From the NCBI RefSeq assembly GCF_014737315.1, contig NZ_JPUF01000023.1, forward strand, positions 1 through 51,629: a stretch of DNA of 51,629 bases, read 5' to 3'. Below are positions 7,692 through 16,030 of the stretch, piece by piece (the stretch's first letter is position 1; each line of letters opens with the position of its first letter). Made by a program: the position numbers and the translations under genes. The notes under the pieces are model-generated. The model had not been told where the DNA came from, made no database searches, and was given only the letters and a program-made list of their open reading frames with translations. The stretch comes from Treponema zioleckii (GTDB taxonomy: Bacteria; Spirochaetota; Spirochaetia; Treponematales; Treponemataceae).

Positions 7692-9107
7692 TTACTTCAA
7701 ATTGGCAAGCAGCCATTCCTTAAACTTGTTGTAATCGTTTTCCATTGGAATAGCCTTGTCTGGAAGCGAGAGAACTTTCTCAAGTCTGTCTGGAATTGTT
7801 GGAGAAATTCCGATTGCGCTCTGAACTGTCGAAGAGAATTTTGCAGGGTGCGCTGTTTCAAGAATAATGCCCAAAGCTTCTTTTGAAATAACTTTATTTG
7901 CCCATTTTGGAATGTTTGGCGTAAGTCCTGGTTTTGTAAAATCATTTTTCTCACCGGCTACCAATTTTTCCATCATGCCGTTTTTAATGTCGCTCCATGC
8001 TTTCCAGCCGACAGCTCCGTGCGGGTCTACGGTGTATCCTGTTCGCTCGTAGCAATTCTTAATTGAATTGATGATTCCGTCATTGTCGAGCCAGTAAGAT
8101 GCAAAAAGGCTCTTTACTTCGTCTAGGCTGTACATTGCGGCAATTCTCTCGTAATTGCTCGGTGCGCCAACGTCCATTGCGTTTGCGTAAGTCTCTACTG
8201 ATGGGCGAGGCTCATATTTGCCCGTTGCAATCCAGTCTGGAATCGTGCGGTTTGAGTTTGTTGCCGCAACGAATCCTGTGATTGGCGCGCCCATTTCCCG
8301 TGCAATCAAGCCGGAAGTAAGGTTTCCAAAGTTTCCGCTCGGAACAACTGCTATGATTGCAGGATTCTCAATTTTACTGTCTCCCCAAGCGCGGCTTCGT
8401 ACAACCAAACTTGAATACATGTAATAGAAACTTTGTGGTAAAAGGCGAGAAATGTTTATTGAGTTTGCAGATGAAAGTCTGAGTTTTGAGCGAAGAGCTT
8501 CGTCTGTAAACGCTGTTTTTACGAGCTTTTGACAGTCGTCAAACGTGCCTTTGATTTTTAATGCCCGAACGTTTCCGTCAAAAGTAGAAAGCTGCTTTTC
8601 CTGCAATTTGGAAACTTTTCCCTCTGGGTAAAGAATCGTAACGTCGAGTCCTGGAACGTTGTGGAACGCGCTTCCTACGGCAGAACCCGTGTCACCGCTT
8701 GTCGCAACAAGGATGTGAAGCGTGCTCGACTCGTTTCGGTTAAAGTAAGACATTACGCGAGCCATAAAACGTGCGCCAAAATCCTTAAAAGCACATGTTG
8801 GACCGTGGAAAAGTTCCAGCATGTAAGAAGTTTTGTCTACAGGAACGACAGGAGCTGAAAAAGGGTAAGCATCCTGAATGATTGCCATCAAATCTGAATC
8901 GGAGATTTCGCCCTCAACATAAGGTTTTGCCATTTCAAAGGCAATTTCTCTGAATCCTGGCTCCGGAGTTTTATTGATAAAACTTGAAGCCAATTTTGGA
9001 AATTCAACAGGAATGTAAAGTCCACCTGTATCCTTATTCATTCCGTTTATAACGGCGGTTCTAAAATCTGTTTTAACAGATTTATCACGTGTGTCTGTGT
9101 AAACCAT
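7692..9107 (-). CDS. thrC: Threonine synthase
   Basis: PLP-dependent cytoplasmic enzyme converting O-phosphohomoserine to threonine. At 471 residues it has the size of the longer threonine synthase class. It shows the N-terminal family domain (GGLYIPVEFP), the PLP-lysine motif PTCAFKDFGARF (about 109-120), the phosphate-binding SGDTGSA, and SGNFGNLTSG in the second half. An upstream in-frame ATG at 9206 lies inside the lipoprotein gene. I chose the ATG at 9107 because AAGGAA sits just before it on the minus strand and the protein then starts at MVYTDTRD. It follows the lipoprotein gene by 44 nt and may share its transcript. No leader peptide or riboswitch is seen. Confidence 0.93.
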   Translation of the reverse strand: MVYTDTRDKSVKTDFRTAVINGMNKDTGGLYIPVEFPKLASSFINKTPEPGFREIAFEMAKPYVEGEISDSDLMAIIQDAYPFSAPVVPVDKTSYMLELFHGPTCAFKDFGARFMARVMSYFNRNESSTLHILVATSGDTGSAVGSAFHNVPGLDVTILYPEGKVSKLQEKQLSTFDGNVRALKIKGTFDDCQKLVKTAFTDEALRSKLRLSSANSINISRLLPQSFYYMYSSLVVRSRAWGDSKIENPAIIAVVPSGNFGNLTSGLIAREMGAPITGFVAATNSNRTIPDWIATGKYEPRPSVETYANAMDVGAPSNYERIAAMYSLDEVKSLFASYWLDNDGIINSIKNCYERTGYTVDPHGAVGWKAWSDIKNGMMEKLVAGEKNDFTKPGLTPNIPKWANKVISKEALGIILETAHPAKFSSTVQSAIGISPTIPDRLEKVLSLPDKAIPMENDYNKFKEWLLANLK

Positions 9108-9151
9108 TTTAGTCGTTCCTTCTTTTAGCGTTTTATTTGACTTGTTTTTAA

Positions 9152-10171
9152 TTACATTGCGTACTGCATGTCCGAAACAATTTCTGTTGCAAGTGTTTCT
9201 CGGCATGTTTCAAGTGCATTCCAAGAATCTTTTGTTATTGTAGTTGTTTCGTGAACTGTGTGGTAAAGAATCGAGCCGTCTTTTAGGTCGATGCAAGTTA
9301 TGTCGCCAATCAGCGTGCAAGAATATCCGCCGTCAACCTTTGAGATTTTTCCCTCGCCGCCAAATTTGGCAGTTCCGTAAATCACGAAATTTACGCGCGG
9401 AGCGTTGAGAGCCTTTGCGGATTCATAAATCTTTTTCTGGTCATTTGTAACGATTGCAGATTCAAGAGGTGCGTTTCCGATTCCTTTAAATCCTGCGCGC
9501 ATGAGAGCCATAAGGAATTTTGACGAGGTTCTTGAAACATCCATCGATGCTTTGCCTTTTTCGTTGTATTCAACTACAGAAATCAATCCGCCTGAAGTTT
9601 TGAGGTTCGTTACAACCTGATATTTTGCAGTTGCGGTGTGTTCTGCTGCTAATTTTGCGATGTCTTCATTCTTTATGTCGCCAGCAGGGAAGAATTTTAT
9701 CTCGCTGTTGAATGAAGTCGTTGGGGCCTTCGGCAAGAATGTCGCTTTGCCCTCGGTGTTGGTTGTTAAGGTTTCTTCTGCGAATGTAATGTCGTTTCCG
9801 TTTCGAGAAACCGGGTAAGAAACTGTAAGCTCAAGGTTTGCACACGGCGTTCCGTCAGATTTTGTTGCTTTAACTTCAAAAGGAGTTTTAAAAGCTGCGT
9901 TTTTTACCGGTGCGGCTGGCGAAGATGTAACTTCAATTTTTACGTCAGCAATTTTTTTTGAATATTCTGCAGTTTCCGTTTCGGTTTCTGAGACTGAAAT
10001 ATTTGCTCCTGGTTTTTTATCGTTGTTAGATTCTTTTTTTGCAGATTCCGTTGCTGCTACTGGAGTGTTTGGTGTTGAAGGGTCTTTTGGTGCTGATGCA
10101 CAGGAAATTGTAAATAAAGTTGAAGCGACCAATACTAGGCAAGTCTTCTTGTTAACACGTGTGATTTTCAT
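9152..10171 (-). CDS. Treponema-type lipoprotein of unknown function
   Basis: The 339 residues begin with a lipoprotein signal, a hydrophobic stretch ending T-I-S-C at about 24. A low-complexity Pro/Thr/Glu/Lys linker follows to about 65. Then comes a region that resembles an immunoglobulin-like or carboxypeptidase-regulatory beta fold (PFEVKATKSDGTPCANLELTV, NTEGKATF), and a C-terminal alpha/beta part with 'NFVIYGTAKFGGEG', a strand 'GDITCIDLKDGSIL' and a helix. The C-terminal part looks like the LpoB/CsgG-type lipoprotein fold, in which a small domain samples several strands, but I cannot prove this. GAGG precedes the start. The likely location is the periplasmic face of a membrane. No specific role can be assigned. 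Confidence 0.7.
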   Translation of the reverse strand: MKITRVNKKTCLVLVASTLFTISCASAPKDPSTPNTPVAATESAKKESNNDKKPGANISVSETETETAEYSKKIADVKIEVTSSPAAPVKNAAFKTPFEVKATKSDGTPCANLELTVSYPVSRNGNDITFAEETLTTNTEGKATFLPKAPTTSFNSEIKFFPAGDIKNEDIAKLAAEHTATAKYQVVTNLKTSGGLISVVEYNEKGKASMDVSRTSSKFLMALMRAGFKGIGNAPLESAIVTNDQKKIYESAKALNAPRVNFVIYGTAKFGGEGKISKVDGGYSCTLIGDITCIDLKDGSILYHTVHETTTITKDSWNALETCRETLATEIVSDMQYAM

Positions 10172-10304
10172 CTTAGCCTCTAGTGAATAAATAATATTTT
10201 CTACTATTGTAACAATATATAGAAAAATTTTTCGTTTAACAAGTTTTTTTCATTGTTTTTTCATTGATTGATGACAGTTTTTTTAGATTTTATGCGTGTT
10301 TATA

Positions 10305-10343
10305 AAGTGAAGTTTGAAAAATTTCAGTTTTCGAACTTCACTT
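10305..10343. repeat. 16-bp inverted repeat upstream of alr
   Basis: AAGTGAAGTTTGAAAA (10305-10320) and TTTTCGAACTTCACTT (10328-10343) pair over 16 bp with one G-T wobble around a 7-nt loop. It lies about 52 bp upstream of the alr -35 box. It could be an operator, an attenuator-like stem or a terminator; a T-rich run follows on the + strand. A related but shorter dyad is at 17423-17457. Confidence 0.6.
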
Positions 10344-10394
10344 ACATATTTTTGTTTTTTTTAGTTTTGCAGAAAATATTCGTATCGCGCATTA

Positions 10395-10423
10395 TTGAAC
10401 ATTTAAATTCATTGACCTAAAAT
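10395..10423 (+). promoter_or_regulatory. alr promoter
   Basis: TTGAAC, a 17-nt spacer and TAAAAT. The ATG of alr is 9 nt after the -10 box and has no Shine-Dalgarno sequence, so a leaderless or nearly leaderless message is predicted. Confidence 0.5.
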
Positions 10424-10432
10424 AATCTTGTT

Positions 10433-11593
10433 ATGAGAGCTACATTTGCAAAAATTTACATAAAAAATCTTCGTCACAATCTTAAAGTTATTCGTGAAAA
10501 AATAAATCCTTCGGCAAAAATGTGCGTGGCTGTAAAAGCTGACGCTTACGGACATGGGGCTGTTCGGTGCGCAAAAGAGGCTGTTTCTTTTGGTGCCGAT
10601 TTTCTTGCCGTGGCAACAGTGGACGAGGGGGCTGAACTTCGGGCTGCAGGAATAAAAGTTCCGATTTTGATTTTGAGTCTTTGTCAAAAAGAAGAAATGG
10701 AAAATCTTGTAAAAAATGATATTACTCCGCTTGTTTTTGATGATGAATATATTGAACTGATTGAGGAAGCTGCTAAAAAAGCTGGCAAGACAAATTATTC
10801 AGTTCATCTTGCGGTTGATACTGGAATGGGAAGAATAGGCTGCCTTCCAAAAGATGCAGTGCATTTTGCAAAAAAAATTTCATCTTCCAAAAATCTGTCT
10901 CTTGGCGGAATGTGCACGCACTTTGCTGTTGCAGACTCTAATGTGGAAGATGATATTGAATACACAAAAAAGCAGTTTGAAAATTTTAAGTTTGCTTTTG
11001 AATCCGTGGAGCAGGCAGGAATCAATCCTGGAATCAGACACTGTGCGAATTCTGCGCTAACGCTCGATCATCCAGAAATGCATCTTGATATGTGCCGTCC
11101 TGGAATCATCGTTTATGGCTATTATCCAGACATGCTGGACAGAGCCTATTTTGAAAAAAAAGGAAATCCTGTTGATTTAAAACCTGTTATGGCACTTGTA
11201 ACAAAAATTGTCGCAAAAAGACATTTTTCTAAAGGACAGTCAATTTCTTACGGGCGCACTTGGACTTGCGAAGATGATACTGAAATTGGTGTTTTGCCTG
11301 TTGGGTACGGAGACGGTTTTTTCAGATGTTTTTCAACGGCGAATTCTGGTTTAAAAGTTTCGATTGACGGAAAAGCTTTTCCGATTCGTGGAAGAATTTG
11401 CATGGATCAGTGCATGGTTGATTTGGGAAAAGATAGCAAAATTGACCGCTGGAGCGATGTGGTGATTTTTGGACCTGCGGAAAGCGGTGCTGTTCTTTCG
11501 GCACAGGAATTTGCTGACGCAACGAATACAATTTCTTACGAAGTGACTTGCGGCATTACAAAACGGGTTCCGCGCGTCTTTATCGAAGAATAG
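10433..11593 (+). CDS. alr: Alanine racemase
   Basis: PLP-dependent cytoplasmic enzyme interconverting L- and D-alanine to supply D-Ala for peptidoglycan. The 386 residues show the PLP-lysine motif VAVKADAYGHG (about 31-41), VDTGMGRIG (about 129), the second-domain catalytic tyrosine in SISYGRTW (about 271), LPVGYGDG, and RGRICMDQCMVDLG. Length and motif order are normal for Alr. It is a single-gene unit; folC converges on it with a structured repeat element between them. Confidence 0.95.
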   Translation: MRATFAKIYIKNLRHNLKVIREKINPSAKMCVAVKADAYGHGAVRCAKEAVSFGADFLAVATVDEGAELRAAGIKVPILILSLCQKEEMENLVKNDITPLVFDDEYIELIEEAAKKAGKTNYSVHLAVDTGMGRIGCLPKDAVHFAKKISSSKNLSLGGMCTHFAVADSNVEDDIEYTKKQFENFKFAFESVEQAGINPGIRHCANSALTLDHPEMHLDMCRPGIIVYGYYPDMLDRAYFEKKGNPVDLKPVMALVTKIVAKRHFSKGQSISYGRTWTCEDDTEIGVLPVGYGDGFFRCFSTANSGLKVSIDGKAFPIRGRICMDQCMVDLGKDSKIDRWSDVVIFGPAESGAVLSAQEFADATNTISYEVTCGITKRVPRVFIEE

Positions 11594-11699
11594 TGCAATA
11601 TACGGCGGTTGAGGCTCTCGAAAGCGAAAGCAAATTTTAGTCAGTTTTAATGAATGCTATCTGACGCAGAGGACCACGAGGAGCGTGAGCCGACTCAAG

Positions 11700-11774
11700 C
11701 GCGAGTTTTCTAACGAAAACTCGCGGGAAACGCACGTGTGAACTTATATCCACAAAGTTCACTTTTAGCGTTTC
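11700..11774. repeat. Structured intergenic element, copy 2
   Basis: An 11-bp stem CGCGAGTTTTC (11700-11710) with GAAAACTCGCG (11715-11725), loop TAAC, is followed by GAAACGC (11727-11733), exactly 34 nt, and GCGTTTC (11768-11774). Inside the 34 nt, GTGAACTT pairs with AAGTTCAC. Architecture and spacing match copy 1 at 393-470 while the stem arms differ in sequence but stay paired. The right arm includes the folC stop codon. The rest of 11594-11699 holds no gene. Confidence 0.6.
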
Positions 11775-13144
11775 AATATTTTTTTTACTTCCGAAACAAG
11801 GTAGAACGAGCCTGTAACGAGCAAAACTCTTTTGTTCTCCGCCGATTCTTCCAGTGCTTTTTTTATCTGCATTTTAAAATCAGAATTTGAATCATATTTA
11901 ATTCCAGCCTCAGAAAAACAACTTTCAATTTCGCTTAGGTTAGACTGCTTAACTTCGCCGGGGCGGGTTAGGTACACCTTTGAAAAAGCATTCTTAAAAA
12001 GTGGTGCAATGTCCTTTGAATCTTTGTCGGCTGCGCAACCAAAAAGCAAGGCTGCATCTTTGTCCTCAAAGAGCGTATTGAATGTTTCCATCGTAAAACC
12101 GACGCTTTTTACGGTGTGTGCCCCGTCAAGAATCAGCGCCGGAATTCCTTCGAATCCTTTTGGATTTTCGCAAATCTCGAACCGTGCCGGAAGTTTTGCG
12201 TTTGAAAGACCTTTTTCAATTGTTTCTTCGCTTATTTGTGGCAGAGCCGTTTTTATTGCAATTGCTGCAAGGGCTGCGTTTTCGGCTTGGAAGTTTCCTA
12301 AAAGATTCAATTTTGCTTTTAGTGTTCTAGAAAAAAGGCCGCATGAAAGCTCAAAATCCATGCAATATGTATCTTTTTCCAGAAGATTAACATCTTTAAT
12401 CGTATACTTTTTTAGACATGTTTTTATATCTTTTATAATTTCATCAACAAAAATCACTTTTGAATTCTTTTCTTTTGCGATTTTTCTTAAAACTTCTTTT
12501 ACATTTTCAGTTTGTTTTGCGACTACGACTGGAACGCCCGATTTTATGATTCCGCCTTTTTCGGCTGCGATTTTTTCGATTGTATCGCCTAAAAATTCTG
12601 TATGCTCAAGTTCCAGTGCTGCGATGCAAGAGCAAATCGGTGTGACGACATTTGTTGAGTCAAGCCTGCCTCCGAGACCGACTTCAAAAACCGAATAATC
12701 AACTTTTGCCTGCCTGAAGACCAAAAATCCGAACAGGGTTACGAGTTCAAACCAGGTAATCGGTCTTTCGCTGGGAAGTTCCTTTGTGTCGATTGACTTT
12801 ACGCCAGTCATAATTTCTTCAACGGCTCGTGCGTAGACGCTTTCGTCAAACGGTCCCGTTGCGGAAGATACGCGCTCAATAAAGTCCAGAATGTGAGGCG
12901 ATGTGTAAAGCCCGGTTTTGTATCCTGCCGCGTCCAAAATTGAAGCGATAAAAAGAGATACCGAGCCTTTTCCTTTAGAGCCGGCCACATGAAAGCAGGG
13001 GGCGAAATTTTCTGGATGACCGAACTTTTCGCAAAAAAAACGCATTGTTTCAAGCCAAAAAATATTCTTTTTTGGAGTTTTTTCAAAATTGAGATAGGAA
13101 TCGATCCATTTTTCAAGTGAAGTAATAGAAGAAAATTTTTTCAT
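11765..13144 (-). CDS. folC: Bifunctional folylpolyglutamate synthase/dihydrofolate synthase
   Basis: Mur-ligase-related ATP-dependent enzyme that adds glutamate to dihydropteroate or tetrahydrofolate in the cytoplasm. About 459 residues. Visible are the P-loop region HVAGSKGKGSVS (about 51-62), YTSPHILDFIERV, the family's FEVGLGGRLDSTN (about 147), the K-carbamate/Mg region EHTEFLGDTIEKIAAEKGGIIK, and LILDGAHTVKS in the C-terminal domain. An upstream in-frame ATG at 13210 exists. I prefer 13144 (MKKFSS) because TATAAT on the minus strand ends 6 nt before it, and the family starts near here. It may be leaderless. It is convergent with alr and divergent from trpS. Confidence 0.92.
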   Translation of the reverse strand: MKKFSSITSLEKWIDSYLNFEKTPKKNIFWLETMRFFCEKFGHPENFAPCFHVAGSKGKGSVSLFIASILDAAGYKTGLYTSPHILDFIERVSSATGPFDESVYARAVEEIMTGVKSIDTKELPSERPITWFELVTLFGFLVFRQAKVDYSVFEVGLGGRLDSTNVVTPICSCIAALELEHTEFLGDTIEKIAAEKGGIIKSGVPVVVAKQTENVKEVLRKIAKEKNSKVIFVDEIIKDIKTCLKKYTIKDVNLLEKDTYCMDFELSCGLFSRTLKAKLNLLGNFQAENAALAAIAIKTALPQISEETIEKGLSNAKLPARFEICENPKGFEGIPALILDGAHTVKSVGFTMETFNTLFEDKDAALLFGCAADKDSKDIAPLFKNAFSKVYLTRPGEVKQSNLSEIESCFSEAGIKYDSNSDFKMQIKKALEESAENKRVLLVTGSFYLVSEVKKILKR

Positions 13145-13150
13145 AAGAAA

Positions 13151-13156
13151 ATTATA
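13151..13156 (-). promoter_or_regulatory. folC -10 box
   Basis: TATAAT on the minus strand lies 6 nt before the folC ATG (13144), with no ribosome binding site in between. The -35 region is poor. This predicts a leaderless folC transcript. Confidence 0.45.
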
Positions 13157-13220
13157 ATGAATTGCAAAATGAAATTTAATCATACGCATTGAATCTGCAT
13201 GAAACAGCATCTCGTGTCAG

Positions 13221-13249
13221 TGGATAAAGATTCTTTACTTTGCTATAAT
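13221..13249 (+). promoter_or_regulatory. trpS promoter with extended -10
   Basis: TGGATA, a 17-nt spacer and TATAAT (13244-13249) preceded by TGC, giving an extended -10. The leader of about 43 nt carries the Shine-Dalgarno sequence TGAGGA before the trpS ATG. No T-box or leader peptide is visible. Confidence 0.6.
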
Positions 13250-13298
13250 CGTTTCATTCAAAAACTCTAACTTTTAAGCTTGGAATGAGGATGCAAAT

Positions 13299-14384
13299 AT
13301 GGCAGAAGAATTAGAAACAAATGCAGATAAAATTTTGGCCGAGGCGATGCGCGTAAGCGAAAAAATTGAGGCTGACATTCTTGTAAACCCAAAAAAGTAC
13401 CGTGTTCTTACCGGTGACAGACCTACAGGACGTCTGCACATCGGACATTATTTTGGCTCTCTCAAAAACCGCGTGCGACTTTCAAAGCTCGGAGTTCCGA
13501 CTGCAATTTTGATTGCGGATTATCAGGTTCTTACGGATCATGACGCATTCGACAAAATCAGTCAGAACACAAAAGAGCTTGTTATCGACTATCTTGCAGC
13601 TGGAATTGAACCTGGCGAAGATGTTTTTATTTATCCGCATAGCCATGTTCCAGAAGCCAATCAGCTTATGGTTCCGTTTTTGGCTCTCGTTTCAAATTCT
13701 GAATTGAGCCGAAATCCTACTGTAAAAGACGAAATCCAAAAATCTGCAATGAGCGTAATTAATGCCGGAATGTACACTTATCCTGTTCACCAGGCTGTTG
13801 ACATTCTTTTTTGTAAGGGAAATGTCGTTCCTGTTGGAAAAGACCAGCTTCCTCATCTTGAAATTGCTCGTTTGATTGCAAAAAGATTCAATAAAAAATT
13901 CTCTCCAGAAAAGCCTGTTTTCCCTGAGCCGCAGGCATTGCTTTCAAAAACTCCGATGATTATGGGACTTGATGGCAGCGCAAAAATGTCAAAGTCGCTC
14001 GGAAACACGATTATGCTTAGCGCGACTGCTGATGAGACTGCAAAGCTCATAAAGAAGGCAAAAACCGACCAGGAAAGAAATATCACTTACGATCCTGTAA
14101 ATCGTCCTGAAGTTTCAAACCTCCTTAGAATCATTTCCCTTTGTACTGGCGAGGAGCCTGAGAACGTTGCCGCAAGAATCGGTGAGGGCGGTGGCGGAAT
14201 GCTCAAAAGCACTCTTACGGAGGCCCTCAACGAGGAACTTAGACCGCTTCGCGAAAAGCGCGCTCAGCTCGAAAAAGAGCCTGAATATATTCGAAAGGTA
14301 TTGCTTGACGGCGTAGAAAAGGCGCGTGCAATCGCACAAGAGACTTTAAAAGAAGTTCGCCACGTAATGAATATGGAAATCTAG
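13299..14384 (+). CDS. trpS: Tryptophanyl-tRNA synthetase
   Basis: Class I aminoacyl-tRNA synthetase that charges tRNA-Trp. The 361 residues include the HIGH-type motif LHIGHYFGSL at about 46, the substrate-binding segment MYTYPVHQAVDILF, VGKDQLPHLEIAR, and the KMSKS loop AKMSKSLGN at about 228. The N-terminal extension of about 30 residues before RVLTGDRPTG is somewhat long for bacterial TrpRS. A promoter with extended -10 lies upstream and a strong terminator downstream, so it is probably a single-gene unit. Confidence 0.95.
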   Translation: MAEELETNADKILAEAMRVSEKIEADILVNPKKYRVLTGDRPTGRLHIGHYFGSLKNRVRLSKLGVPTAILIADYQVLTDHDAFDKISQNTKELVIDYLAAGIEPGEDVFIYPHSHVPEANQLMVPFLALVSNSELSRNPTVKDEIQKSAMSVINAGMYTYPVHQAVDILFCKGNVVPVGKDQLPHLEIARLIAKRFNKKFSPEKPVFPEPQALLSKTPMIMGLDGSAKMSKSLGNTIMLSATADETAKLIKKAKTDQERNITYDPVNRPEVSNLLRIISLCTGEEPENVAARIGEGGGGMLKSTLTEALNEELRPLREKRAQLEKEPEYIRKVLLDGVEKARAIAQETLKEVRHVMNMEI

Positions 14385-14430
14385 AAAGTCTGGACAGAAA
14401 AATACTGTTTTTAGATTTTTAACGCTGATG

Positions 14431-14477
14431 AACACAGATATTCGCGGATTTGTCGCGGATATCTGTGTTTTTTTTTA
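14431..14477 (+). terminator. trpS terminator
   Basis: AACACAGATATTCGCG (14431-14446) pairs with CGCGGATATCTGTGTT over 16 bp with one wobble, followed by nine or more T residues. The remaining DNA up to cca (14478-14582) holds short GC-rich dyads such as GGCGTAGCC and no gene. Confidence 0.85.
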
Positions 14478-14582
14478 TATCCGAGTCCAATTTGCGTGTC
14501 TCGGCGCTCGGCTGCGCAAGAGCTTATTTCTGTGCTCAGTTGCTGGGCGTAGCCGAAGCATGGCACGGGAATGCAATTGAAC

Positions 14583-15992
14583 CTAATATTTTTCTGCGAG
14601 TTTTTTTGCAACGTTAAGAAGTTGTTCTCGCTCGTTCATGTTCGGGTCGTCCAGAATGCACTGAAAAAGTTCGTTCAAAATTATTCCGATTTTTTTTCCT
14701 GCGGGAATTCCAATCGAAATCAGGTCGCTTCCGTTCACAGCCATGTCTTTTAGACTCACGGCAGATTTTTGTGCCTGGACGAACGCAATCCTGTCGCGAA
14801 GATGATTCAAACTTGTTGCTGCCGGACTTGTCGCTGCGACCGGAATTCTGTGCATTCCGTAAATATCTGCATATCTTAAATCAAATAAATCTTCAATAAA
14901 TTCTGGTTTTACTCGGACTATAAATCGTCTTACCGCCGCATCCGACCAAAAATCTTCAAAAAAGAACATGTGCTGCTCAATAAGATGCACAACTTTGTCG
15001 ATGAGCGCGTTCGGGAATTTTAGTCTGAACAGAATAGGGCGGGTCAACGCTGCAGAAATCTTTTCGTGCCCGTGAAAATGTATGATTTCAGAAAGCTCGT
15101 CTGGTTTTGAAGTGTCAAAAGCTTTTTTTTCAACCGTTCGGGCGTCCTTTTTTCCAATGTCGTGGAATAAAGCCGCAAGACGCACAGTAAGATTTTCGCG
15201 GGGTGCACCGTCGCAGGCGTAAATGTTGTGGTCAAGAACGTCAAATTCATGAAATCCGCGTGCATCGGCCTGCGTAATGCCTCTGCAATCTGCAAGTTCT
15301 GGAATGAACATTTTTAGGATTCCGGTTTTTTCCATTGCTTTTAAGCCCACAGAAGGCTCTGGCGAACTTAAGATTTTCGTAAATTCGTCTCTGAATCGTT
15401 CCATCGAAATTGATTTTATATTTTCTTGCACGTCAGAATTTGTGATTGCCTCAAAAGTTTCGCTTTCAATTTCAAATCCGAGCTGCGAACTGAATCGCAA
15501 CGCGCGGATTGGGCGAAGCCCGTCTTCCATAAAACGGTCGTAGGCTTTTCCCACCGTGCGTATGATTTTTTTTCGGATGTCCTGCTGCCCGTCAAAAGGG
15601 TCAACGATTTTGCCGTCTTTTAACGAAGCTGCAATCGCGTTCATCGTAAAATCCCTGCGCGAAAGATCTTCTTCCAGATTTGTCGTGAACGTTACGTTGT
15701 CGGGGTGCCGACCGTCTGAATATCCGCTGTCGCATCTATATGTCGTGACTTCTATTTCTTTTTTCATAAAATGAACGGTAACGGTTCCGTGTGCGATTCC
15801 TGTAGGAATAACTTTCTTAAAAATCGAACTTACTTGCTCTGGCGTCGCGTTCGTGGTAACGTCCCAGTCGGACGCTTCTTTTCCCAAAATAACATCTCTC
15901 ACGGCGCCGCCAACTAAAAATGCCTCAAATCCATTTTCCTCAAAGATTGAATACATTTTTTTTAATTCGTTAGGAATTTTTATTGATTTCAT
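14583..15992 (-). CDS. cca: CCA tRNA nucleotidyltransferase (poly(A) polymerase family, HD domain)
   Basis: Adds or repairs the 3' CCA of tRNAs; the tRNA genes in this window do not encode CCA. The 469 residues show the nucleotidyltransferase motif LVGGAVRD (about 26-33) and the catalytic DWDVTT (about 42), RRDFTMNA for base selection, EDGLRPIRALRF, then an HD domain with LAALFHDIGKKD at about 272-283. Class II architecture with an HD domain is common in spirochaetes. A -10 box lies 7 nt before the ATG with no ribosome binding site. It is divergent from thiN. Poly(A) polymerase activity is the alternative. Confidence 0.9.
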   Translation of the reverse strand: MKSIKIPNELKKMYSIFEENGFEAFLVGGAVRDVILGKEASDWDVTTNATPEQVSSIFKKVIPTGIAHGTVTVHFMKKEIEVTTYRCDSGYSDGRHPDNVTFTTNLEEDLSRRDFTMNAIAASLKDGKIVDPFDGQQDIRKKIIRTVGKAYDRFMEDGLRPIRALRFSSQLGFEIESETFEAITNSDVQENIKSISMERFRDEFTKILSSPEPSVGLKAMEKTGILKMFIPELADCRGITQADARGFHEFDVLDHNIYACDGAPRENLTVRLAALFHDIGKKDARTVEKKAFDTSKPDELSEIIHFHGHEKISAALTRPILFRLKFPNALIDKVVHLIEQHMFFFEDFWSDAAVRRFIVRVKPEFIEDLFDLRYADIYGMHRIPVAATSPAATSLNHLRDRIAFVQAQKSAVSLKDMAVNGSDLISIGIPAGKKIGIILNELFQCILDDPNMNEREQLLNVAKKLAEKY

Positions 15993-15999
15993 GTAGATT

Positions 16000-16005
16000 A
16001 TTATA
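16000..16005 (-). promoter_or_regulatory. cca -10 box
   Basis: TATAAT on the minus strand ends 7 nt before the cca start codon at 15992, again predicting a leaderless message. The region is only 38 bp wide and also serves thiN on the other strand. Confidence 0.45.
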
Positions 16006-16030
16006 ACAAAAAAAAGCGAGGCTTTGCACT

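Larger units (their letters stand above)
10172..10432. other. Divergent intergenic region (261 bp) between the lipoprotein and alr
   Basis: An AT-rich stretch carrying the divergent start regions of the lipoprotein gene (-) and alr (+). It contains a 16-bp inverted repeat (10305-10343) and the alr promoter (10395-10423). No ORF or known riboswitch is visible. Confidence 0.6.

Noticed and set aside
10172-10432. Riboswitch before the lipoprotein or alr
   Set aside because: Only a simple long dyad is visible; no conserved riboswitch core.
11832-12698. 288-residue ORF opposite folC
   Set aside because: It is antisense to a clear folC, and low complexity (Ser/Phe-rich) reflects the complementary codons.
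14478-14582. Possible repeat element related to the DUF1653 insert
   Set aside because: It shares only short words (GCGTAGC-type, CAACTGAG); too little to call a copy without genome-wide data.
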